This document shows, piece after piece, positions 57,800-64,000 of a stretch of 64,000 nt of DNA (position 1 is its first letter; each line of letters starts with the position of its first letter). The notes below the pieces were generated by a model that ran no database searches, was not told the DNA's origin, and saw only the letters and a list, made by a program, of their open reading frames with translations. Origin of the DNA: Arthrobacter silviterrae (GTDB lineage: Bacteria > Actinomycetota > Actinomycetes > Actinomycetales > Micrococcaceae); contig NZ_JAAKZI010000006.1 of NCBI RefSeq assembly GCF_011045165.1, positions 1 to 64,000 of the forward strand, written 5' to 3'. The position numbers and the translations under genes are program-made.

Positions 57800-59002
57800 A
57801 TGATGTCGGATAGACGACAGCCCGAAGCCTGGCCAGCGACCGGTTACGAAGCGCACCCCTGGGTGCGCGTCGGCGACGAAGTCGGGTCCCGGCGAGCTTT
57901 ACTCCAAGCCCGCGGCGACTACCAAGCCGCCGTCCCGCCGTTCATCGCCGCTGCACAACTTGTACTGCCCGCAGAGACGATTGCCTTGGCCGATGATGCC
58001 AGCCAGGAGCTCGCCCGATTCGACGCCGAGGCTGGAATGATCGCTGCCCCGTTCGCGTCGATCCTGTTGCGCAGCGAGTCTGCCTCCAGCTCGGAGGTGG
58101 AGAACCTGACCTCCAGCGCCAAACAGGTGGCTCTGGCGGAGATAGGCGAGTCGAAGTCCGGGAACGCGCGCCTGGTGGTCGCAAACGTGCGCGCCATGAC
58201 CGCGTCCATCGCACTGTCAGACCAACTGGACGAGAACTCGATCATCGCGATGAACGACGCATTGCTGCGGGACACTGCACCGGAATACGCCGGCCAGTGG
58301 CGCAACGAACAAGTATGGATCGGCGGCGACAGCATCTCGCCACACGCCGCGTCGTTCGTACCACCGCACCACTCACGCGTTCCCAGCCTCATGGCTGACG
58401 TTGTAGCATTCGCCGAGCGCACGGACGTCCCTGTGCTAATTCAGGCAGCGATCGCACACGCGCAGTTTGAGACCATCCACCCCTTCCCTGACGGCAACGG
58501 CCGGACAGGGCGGGCACTCCTCCAAGGCATGCTTCGCCACGGCGGCTTAACACGCAACGTCACTGTTCCCGTGTCAGCTGGACTCTTGCACGACACCGAT
58601 GCTTACTTTCGCGCGCTGACTGATTATCGAGCGGGCAGGGCCGAAGCCATAGTCACTGCCGTTGCTGAAGCTTCCTTCGCTGCGATCCGGAACGGGCGCC
58701 GGCTGGTCGACGACATCCAGGCTGCGGCTGCGCGCTGGGACAGCCGGGTGATCGGACGAAGCGACTCCTCCGTGCACCGGGTCAAGAGCTACCTACTCGG
58801 ACAGCCGGTTGTGAACGCCAGGACCATCGCCAGTGAGCTGAGCATCAGCGACGTTGCCGCGCAGAAGGCAATTGACCGGCTGGTCGACGCCGAGGTCCTC
58901 ACGCAAAGCAGCACCGGCCGAAGGAACCGCATCTGGCAGGCGCCGGAGATTCTCGCTGCGCTCGATGCTTTCGGTGCACGGGCCAGACGCCGCCGCGGCT
59001 GA
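57800..59002 (+). CDS. Class II Fic protein (AMPylator-type) with winged-helix C-terminus
   Basis: 400 residues. An autoinhibitory motif SSEVEN (residues 97-102, fitting (S/T)xxxE(G/N)) lies N-terminal to the Fic core, which contains the full catalytic motif HPFPDGNGRTGR (227-238). Fic enzymes usually transfer AMP from ATP to target hydroxyls. C-terminal part (about 330-395: ARTIASELSISDVAAQKAID and VLTQSSTGRRNRIWQ) is a winged helix. N-terminal Fic_N domain present. Leaderless ATG behind the palindrome. The target is unknown. Confidence 0.9.
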   Translation: MMSDRRQPEAWPATGYEAHPWVRVGDEVGSRRALLQARGDYQAAVPPFIAAAQLVLPAETIALADDASQELARFDAEAGMIAAPFASILLRSESASSSEVENLTSSAKQVALAEIGESKSGNARLVVANVRAMTASIALSDQLDENSIIAMNDALLRDTAPEYAGQWRNEQVWIGGDSISPHAASFVPPHHSRVPSLMADVVAFAERTDVPVLIQAAIAHAQFETIHPFPDGNGRTGRALLQGMLRHGGLTRNVTVPVSAGLLHDTDAYFRALTDYRAGRAEAIVTAVAEASFAAIRNGRRLVDDIQAAAARWDSRVIGRSDSSVHRVKSYLLGQPVVNARTIASELSISDVAAQKAIDRLVDAEVLTQSSTGRRNRIWQAPEILAALDAFGARARRRRG

Positions 59003-59105
59003 GGGCGTTCCCCATCGGCTAGGTGCTGGCCAACACGGCACCGGGCGCTCGAAACGGACTCAGCTGCCAGGCCGACCTCATACTCCTCCAACCATCGGCA
59101 ACCGA

Positions 59106-59670
59106 TCAGTCGGCTGCTGCGATGCGTCGCACGAAGTCGTTGGTCCAGGCGAGCGCCTCGTCGACGGTAGGCAAGAGATCGCGGCCTTCTAGTGCTTCCG
59201 CATACAACGTGTCTCAATGCCCGCCCACGATGATAGATGGCGGCCAGGCCTGTTGCCGCCGCTAATCGAAGAGTCGGACGCATGTCGCGGCTGCCTCGAT
59301 AGTCGAGCTTCACATCGAAGGGTTGCATGACGTAGGCCCTCGGAACGGCTGGCGGCCGGGGTGCGTCTTTCTCCACCAAGCGCCCGGAGAACCCAGCCCA
59401 ACCTTTTGCCAGAGCCGTCTCGAAGTCGCTGCGGAATCGGGCCAGTGTCGGGTTCCGTGCGGCGTCGAGGTCCTGGGTGAACCGCGTCCCTCGCCCGTAG
59501 CGCAGCGCCATGGCGCTGCCACCCTTGATTGCTCCTCCGGGGAGCAGTTGGCCAACGACGACCAAGGCCATGCTGACGCTGCGCCGTTGGGCCAACCCGT
59601 CGTCACCTTCAAGGTTGCGGATGCGCTGCTCCAAGGAGCGCACATTGGTCGGTGCGTCCGAGTACGTCAT
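59106..59670 (-). pseudogene. AbiEii-type nucleotidyltransferase toxin, internally deleted
   Basis: The first ~120 codons are good AbiEii/AbiGii: GGSAMALRYG (50-59), FTQDLDA with both catalytic-type Asp, YVMQPFDVKLDYRG. After about 59260 the frame degenerates. The normal C-terminus reappears in another frame (DTLYAEALEGRDLLPTVDEA, then LAWTNDFVRRIAAAD, stop at 59106-59108). Roughly 300 bases of the middle appear lost. Start overlaps the antitoxin stop (ATGA). 59003-59105 shows no gene. Confidence 0.8.
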
Positions 59671-60209
59671 GTCCGGAATCCTTTTCTCACTCGCTGCAAC
59701 TCAGCGGCGGTCAACAGTCCTTCCGACCGGGCCTGTTTTGCTGCGGCCAGCAGCCGCTCGTTCTCGATGCGCCCCCGACACTCAAGGAGAGCATCGGCAA
59801 CGGGTTGTGCAACGAGTCCCTCGTAGATGGTCGTACGCACGCCATCTCTTACCTGTGTCAGTTCAACGAACGCTGGCAGCTTCGGGCGCGCGCGCCGAGG
59901 AACGGCCACCTTGATCCGGCGGGGGTTAACATCGGCGAGCCCGAAGAGGGCCAGCACCGACTCACCGTGGAGGAATGCGCCCTCACCGGCGCGCAAGAGA
60001 GCTTCGGCAAATTGGTCATACCGGGTAAGAGGAATGTACGGCACCCGATACAGTCCGTAAGCGACATTCTCCAGACCGCCCCGGGCGGCCAGCTTTGGGA
60101 GCTCAACGGCGGGAACGCCTGCCTCGACGGCTTCTCTTGTGGTGACGTACCCGTAGTGATCGAGCGCTATCTCTCGCACAATGTCCCGGTACTTCGCGCC
60201 TGCAACCAT
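59667..60209 (-). CDS. AbiEi-type antitoxin/transcriptional repressor
   Basis: 180 residues. N-terminal winged helix (REIALDHYGYVTTREAVEAG, AVELPKLAARGGLENVAYGL) and AbiEi-type C-terminal domain (FVELTQVRDGVRTTIYEGL). In type IV AbiE systems this protein counteracts the toxin without binding it and represses its own operon. Intact here although the toxin is not. ATG 60209 is six bases after TATGGT (60216-60221, minus strand): leaderless. Confidence 0.88.
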   Translation of the reverse strand: MVAGAKYRDIVREIALDHYGYVTTREAVEAGVPAVELPKLAARGGLENVAYGLYRVPYIPLTRYDQFAEALLRAGEGAFLHGESVLALFGLADVNPRRIKVAVPRRARPKLPAFVELTQVRDGVRTTIYEGLVAQPVADALLECRGRIENERLLAAAKQARSEGLLTAAELQRVRKGFRT

Positions 60210-60211
60210 GT

Positions 60212-60241
60212 CACAACCATACCGAAAACGGTAGTGTTGTG
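60212..60241. promoter_or_regulatory. AbiEi operator-like inverted repeat
   Basis: CACAACCATACCG (60212-60224), AAAA, CGGTAGTGTTGTG (60229-60241): 11 of 13 positions pair. It overlaps the -10 box of abiEi, the expected place for negative autoregulation. The rest of the gap 60242-60431 shows no gene. Confidence 0.75.
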
Positions 60242-60431
60242 ACAAAATTCCAGTATCCAGCTTCGGACACCGAAGCGGAATTCAATCACGCTATTTCACG
60301 GAGAAGCAGTTGGCGACGACGAATCCCGTTGACAGTCCCTGCTTATCACTGGACAGTTTGGCCTTGTTCTAACCACCCGGCCACCTAGAGCCAGCAGGTC
60401 CCGCACACCTCCTTGCCGCCGGACACAGAAA

Positions 60432-60460
60432 CGCCCGGAATGCTTGAAGCATCCCGGGCG
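60432..60460 (-). terminator. Terminator of ychF
   Basis: CGCCCGGAATGC and GCATCCCGGGCG pair with one mismatch around TTGAA; on the minus strand TTTCTGTG follows. 24 bases after the ychF stop. Confidence 0.85.
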
Positions 60461-60483
60461 TCACTAAAAGCAGTCCAGCGGCA

Positions 60484-61569
60484 CTAAACGTTGAAGCGGA
60501 ACTCCACCACGTCGCCGTCGTGCATGACATAGTCCTTGCCTTCGATGCGGACCTTGCCCTTGGCCTTGGCCTCGTGCATGGAGCCGGCCTCGATCAGGTC
60601 CTCGAAGTGGACCACCTCTGCCTTGATGAAGCCACGCTGGAAGTCGGAGTGGATCACCCCGGCAGCCATCGGGGCGGTGTCGCCCTGGTGGATGGTCCAG
60701 GCCCGGGTTTCCTTGGGACCGGCCGTCAGGTACGTCTGCAGTCCCAGGGTGTGGAAGCCGACGCGTGCCAGCTGATCCAGGCCGGACTCCTCCTGGCCGC
60801 TCATCTCCAGCATTTCGCGGGCCTCGTCCTCGTCCAGCTCAACGAGGTCCGATTCCAGCTTGGCGTCCAGGAAGATGGCGTCAGCAGGCTCCACCAGCGC
60901 GCGCAACTCAGCCTGGCGCTCCGGGTTGCCCAGCACTGCGTCGTCAACATTGAAGACGTAAATGAAGGGCTTGGCCGTGAGCAGGCCCAGTTCCTTCAGG
61001 TGCTCCATCTCCAGCTTGTCGCTCTTGATGGAGGCAAAAATGGTGTCCCCGCGCTCCAGCACCTTCTGTGCGGCCAGGACGGCGTTGAGCTCGGCGGCCT
61101 CGCGCTGCTTGAGCTTTACTGCCTTTTCAAGGCGCGGAACGGCCTTCTCAATGGTCTGCAGGTCGGCCAGGATCAGCTCGGTGTTGATGGTTTCCATGTC
61201 GGAGCCCGGATCAACCTTGCCGTCCACGTGGACCACGTCGGGATCGTCAAAGACGCGGATCACCTGGGCAATGGCCTCGGCCTCGCGGATGTTCGCCAGG
61301 AACTTGTTGCCCAGCCCTTCACCCTCCGAGGCGCCCTTGACGATGCCGGCAATGTCCACGAAGGACACGGTGGCCGGCAGCAGGCGCTGGGAGCCGAACA
61401 CCTCGGCCAGCTTGGCCAGGCGCGGATCGGGCAGGCTGACCATGCCAACGTTGGGCTCGATGGTGGCGAACGGGTAGTTCGCCGCGAGCACGTTGTTGCG
61501 CGTCAGTGCGTTGAAAAGGGTTGATTTGCCGACGTTGGGCAGTCCGACGATGCCAATAGTTAGAGCCAC
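60484..61569 (-). CDS. ychF: Redox-regulated ATPase YchF
   Basis: 361-residue Obg-family P-loop protein: [14 protein letters not shown] (G1), [20 protein letters not shown] (switch), YVFNVDD (YchF-specific, ATP-favouring), coiled coil and a C-terminal TGS domain ([19 protein letters not shown]). GTG 61569 is six bases after TACGAT (61576-61581): leaderless. Ribosome-associated in other bacteria. Confidence 0.96.
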   Translation of the reverse strand: MALTIGIVGLPNVGKSTLFNALTRNNVLAANYPFATIEPNVGMVSLPDPRLAKLAEVFGSQRLLPATVSFVDIAGIVKGASEGEGLGNKFLANIREAEAIAQVIRVFDDPDVVHVDGKVDPGSDMETINTELILADLQTIEKAVPRLEKAVKLKQREAAELNAVLAAQKVLERGDTIFASIKSDKLEMEHLKELGLLTAKPFIYVFNVDDAVLGNPERQAELRALVEPADAIFLDAKLESDLVELDEDEAREMLEMSGQEESGLDQLARVGFHTLGLQTYLTAGPKETRAWTIHQGDTAPMAAGVIHSDFQRGFIKAEVVHFEDLIEAGSMHEAKAKGKVRIEGKDYVMHDGDVVEFRFNV

Positions 61570-61641
61570 CCGTCAATCGTACCGGCTGCCCCGGGTTCGG
61601 GCTAAAGCAAAAATGTCAGAGCCCCGTGGGAAGGTGGTGCC

Positions 61642-62823
61642 ATGACTGGAATTGGATGGCTTGTTGCGTTTTTGATGCTGGTGGTGGGGCTGCTGGGCGG
61701 GGCTGCCGCGGTGGGGTGGCTGCTGCGCGGCCGCCTGCTCGCCTCGGAGGAACAGGAGAATGCCGCGCTGGAGCGGGCCGGCGCCCTTGCTGCGGACTTC
61801 GCAGCCGCCGACGCCGAACGCCGGCTCCTTTTCAACCAGAACCAGGCCTTGTCCCAGCGGCAGGGCTCGGACGCCTCGGTGCTGCAGGCCCTGGGCCCCG
61901 TGTCCGAAAAGCTCAACGCCGTCCAGCGCCAGGTTGCCCTCCTGGAGCGAGACCGCGTGGAGCAGTACGGCCAGCTCGCCGAGCAGTTGCGGGACGCCAA
62001 GGACGCCGACGCGCGCCTGCTGGCCACCACCCGTTCACTCGAGTCCGCGCTGCGTTCCAACAGCGCTCGGGGCAAGTGGGGCGAGGTCCAGCTGCGCCGG
62101 GTGGTGGAGGCGGCCGGCATGCTGGCCCACGTTGACTTTAACGAGCAGGTACACCTGGTCACCGGCGACGGCGCCCACCGCCCCGACATGGTGGTGCGCC
62201 TGCCGGGCGGCAAGGAGCTGGTCCTTGATGCCAAGGTGCCGCTGTCCTCCTACCTTCAGGCGCACGACGCCGGCACCCCGGCAGGTGCCACGGCTAGCGA
62301 ACACTTGTCCCGCCACGCGAAGGCGGTGAAGGCCCACGTTGACGCCCTGGCCGGCAAGAAGTACTGGGAAAGCGCCCAGAATTCGCCGGAGCTGGTGATT
62401 TGCTTTGTCCCCGTCGAGTCAATCCTGTCCGCCGCCCTCATGGCGGACCCCGGACTGCTGGACTACGCCATGGCGCGCAACGTGGTGCTGGCCTCCCCCA
62501 TGTCGCTGCTGGCCATACTGAAGGCGGTTGCTTTCAGCTGGCGCCAGGACGTGCTGACCGAAAACGCCAAGGAGCTCTTTGACCTCTCGGCCCAGCTGTA
62601 TACCCGCTTGGGTGCGATGGGCGAGGCCGTTTCCGGCGTGGGCGCTTCGCTGAAAACGTCCGTGGACCGCTACAACAAGCTGGTCGGCACACTTGAAGCC
62701 AGGGTGTTGCCCACGGCACGCAAGCTCAATGCCCTCGACGCGGGCACCATTGCCGCGCCCGCCGCCGTCGAGCTTTCACCGCGGTCCCTGACCGCACCGG
62801 AGTTTGGCGACAAGGCCTCATAG
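61642..62823 (+). CDS. rmuC: DNA recombination protein RmuC
   Basis: 393 residues: N-terminal membrane helix (about 5-25), coiled coil (about 30-130), then the RmuC nuclease-like core (KWGEVQLRRVVEAAGM; RPDMVVRLPGGKELVLDAK with the PD-DxK-type residues; ENAKELFDLSAQLYTRL). Limits inversions at repeats in E. coli. GGAAGG before the ATG. Confidence 0.92.
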   Translation: MTGIGWLVAFLMLVVGLLGGAAAVGWLLRGRLLASEEQENAALERAGALAADFAAADAERRLLFNQNQALSQRQGSDASVLQALGPVSEKLNAVQRQVALLERDRVEQYGQLAEQLRDAKDADARLLATTRSLESALRSNSARGKWGEVQLRRVVEAAGMLAHVDFNEQVHLVTGDGAHRPDMVVRLPGGKELVLDAKVPLSSYLQAHDAGTPAGATASEHLSRHAKAVKAHVDALAGKKYWESAQNSPELVICFVPVESILSAALMADPGLLDYAMARNVVLASPMSLLAILKAVAFSWRQDVLTENAKELFDLSAQLYTRLGAMGEAVSGVGASLKTSVDRYNKLVGTLEARVLPTARKLNALDAGTIAAPAAVELSPRSLTAPEFGDKAS

Positions 62824-62836
62824 GCCACGGCAGCCG

Positions 62837-63922
62837 CTAGCCGACGGGGCGCTGGCCGTGCCCGCCCAGGCCGCGGGAGGTGTCGCCGGCTTCTTTGAGC
62901 GTGGCACGCAGCTCCTTAGGGAGGGAAAAGAGGATGTCTTCCTGGGCCGTGACCACTTCCTCCACCTCGCCGTAGCCGTATTCAGCCAGGAGCGCCAGCA
63001 CGTCCTGCACCAGGATTTCCGGCACGGAAGCGCCGCTGGTGACGCCTACTGTGGCCACGCCCTCAAACCAGGACTCGTCTATTTCGTTGGCAAAGTCCAC
63101 GCGGTGGGAGGCGAGGGCGCCATATTCCAGGGCAACCTCCATCAGCCGGACGGAGTTGGAGGAGTTGGCCGAGCCCACCACGATGACCAGCTGGGCTTGC
63201 GGCGCAATTTTCTTGATGGCCACCTGGCGGTTGGTGGTGGCGTAGCAAATGTCGTCGCTGGGCGGGTTCTGCAGTTTCGGGAAGCGCTCGCGCAGGATCT
63301 CGACAATTTCCATGGTTTCATCCACCGACAAAGTGGTCTGCGACAGCCAGATCAGGTGGTCCGGATCCTCAACCTGGACAGTGCGCGCCTCCGCCGGGTT
63401 GTTGACGATGGTGGTGCTTTCGGGCGCCTCGCCGTAGGTCCCCTCGACCTCCTCGTGGCCCTTGTGGCCGATGAGCAGGATGTGGTTTTTGGCCTTGGCG
63501 AAGCGAACTGCCTCGCGGTGGACCTTGGTGACGAGCGGGCAGGTGGCGTCAATGGTGCGCAGGTGCCTGTCCTCGGCGGACTGCACCACGGCGGGGCTCA
63601 CCCCGTGCGCGGAGAAGACCACCAGGGCGCCTTCCGGGACCTCGTCGGTTTCCTCGACAAAAATGGCGCCCTTGGCCTCGAGGGAGGAGACCACATGGAC
63701 GTTGTGCACAATCTGCTTGCGCACATAGACGGGTGCGCCGTAGTGTTCCAGCGCCTTTTCCACGGCGATCACGGCCCGGTCGACGCCTGCGCAATAGCCC
63801 CGGGGGGCGGCCAGCAGCACACTCTTTTTGCCCACCACCGGCGCGGCCGCCGCCACCTCTTCGGGCGATTTGCGGCGACGCGGAACGACGGGCATGGGGA
63901 CGGAAACGGCGGAGGCACTCAT
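62837..63922 (-). CDS. ispH: 4-hydroxy-3-methylbut-2-enyl diphosphate reductase
   Basis: Last enzyme of the MEP isoprenoid pathway (361 residues). The three cluster cysteines lie in [23 protein letters not shown] and [16 protein letters not shown] and [12 protein letters not shown] are also conserved. An N-terminal extension of about 30 residues ([15 protein letters not shown]) is usual for the genus. ATG 63922 (MSASAV) preferred; ATG 63931 possible. Confidence 0.94.
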   Translation of the reverse strand: MSASAVSVPMPVVPRRRKSPEEVAAAAPVVGKKSVLLAAPRGYCAGVDRAVIAVEKALEHYGAPVYVRKQIVHNVHVVSSLEAKGAIFVEETDEVPEGALVVFSAHGVSPAVVQSAEDRHLRTIDATCPLVTKVHREAVRFAKAKNHILLIGHKGHEEVEGTYGEAPESTTIVNNPAEARTVQVEDPDHLIWLSQTTLSVDETMEIVEILRERFPKLQNPPSDDICYATTNRQVAIKKIAPQAQLVIVVGSANSSNSVRLMEVALEYGALASHRVDFANEIDESWFEGVATVGVTSGASVPEILVQDVLALLAEYGYGEVEEVVTAQEDILFSLPKELRATLKEAGDTSRGLGGHGQRPVG

Positions 63923-63932
63923 GCCCACCATC

Positions 63933-64000
63933 TTACGTGGTGCGCCTGCGTCCCACCACGAGCCCCAGCACACCTGCCGCCGCCAGGACGGCCGCCGCAA
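63933..64000 (-). CDS. C-terminal end of a membrane protein (cut by window edge)
   Basis: The last 21 codons read [21 protein letters not shown] then TAA: a hydrophobic helix followed by a basic tail, typical of a C-terminal membrane anchor. It ends 10 bases before the ispH start and probably shares its transcript. The rest lies outside the window. Confidence 0.45.
   Translation of the reverse strand, partial: AAAVLAAAGVLGLVVGRRRTT

Noticed and set aside
58789-59105. Continuation of the AbiEii reading frame into the fic gene
   Set aside because: After about 59260 the sequence is out of frame, and from 59002 leftwards it is antisense to Fic, which has all its motifs.
63923-64000. Extension of ispH to the right edge in the same frame
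   Set aside because: A different frame of the same strand encodes a credible membrane-protein end with a stop at 63933-63935, and IspH similarity starts at MSASAV.

Overview
The window is high-GC actinobacterial chromosome, most like the Micrococcaceae (Arthrobacter and relatives). This rests on the mycothiol deacetylase MshB, a succinylase-type lysine pathway (dapC, dapD, dapE), SigE/TatB/Mrp synteny, glutamate GluABCD and many apparently leaderless genes. The gene order broadly follows the Mycobacterium tuberculosis Rv1110-Rv1232 region (ychF/ispH, typA, lpqW, mshB, fdxC, dapC, dapD/dapE, a LOG-type gene, tag, DUF3117, an O-methyltransferase, sigE, tatB, mrp, a DUF1003 gene and an MgtE-like gene). 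It reads as core chromosome with small accessory insertions.

Layout. 1-8158 is a glycine/serine block. A gcvP-gcvT-gcvH-glyA operon and the 5' end of sdaA lie on the minus strand, and a divergent cycA-type permease lies on the plus strand. Each side begins with a tandem glycine riboswitch, and the two riboswitches are near-identical inverted copies. Glycine sensing therefore appears to gate both uptake and conversion through serine towards pyruvate. 8142-9724 is a rifampicin-monooxygenase-like gene with a rifamycin-associated-element-like palindrome upstream. 9796-18445 holds small DUF1801 proteins, a ferritin-like protein, an RNB nuclease, a DEAD-box helicase with a long leader, an orphan DNA methyltransferase whose C-terminal tail is encoded by 24-bp repeats, a PHP phosphoesterase and PepP. 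18446-24897 is the stress/envelope block (general stress protein, MgtE-like, DUF1003, Mrp, TatB, SigE, O-methyltransferase), punctuated by palindromic repeats. 25040-28397 has DUF3117, a PIG-V-like membrane protein, Tag, a DivIVA-domain protein and a LOG-like protein.

28519-31867 is gluABCD. 31990-41618 covers lysine/peptidoglycan precursor genes (dapE, dapD, dapC), citrate synthase, ferredoxin, a TetR regulator and mshB. 41735-51531 has a peptide ABC transporter operon, typA and an LpqW-like lipoprotein. 51674-54964 is a run of small enzymes and stress proteins. 55105-57137 is the conserved but uncharacterised histidine phosphatase/DUF3090/SCO1664 trio. 57140-60480 is an accessory islet: an unknown ORF, a self-contained Fic enzyme behind a perfect 12-bp palindrome, and an AbiE type IV toxin-antitoxin locus whose toxin gene carries an internal deletion. 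ychF, rmuC and ispH close the window.

A recurring regulatory theme is a TANNNT -10 box placed 6-7 bases before an ATG or GTG with no Shine-Dalgarno sequence. It occurs at about 17 genes and indicates widespread leaderless transcription. All assignments come from reading the sequence; no database search was run.
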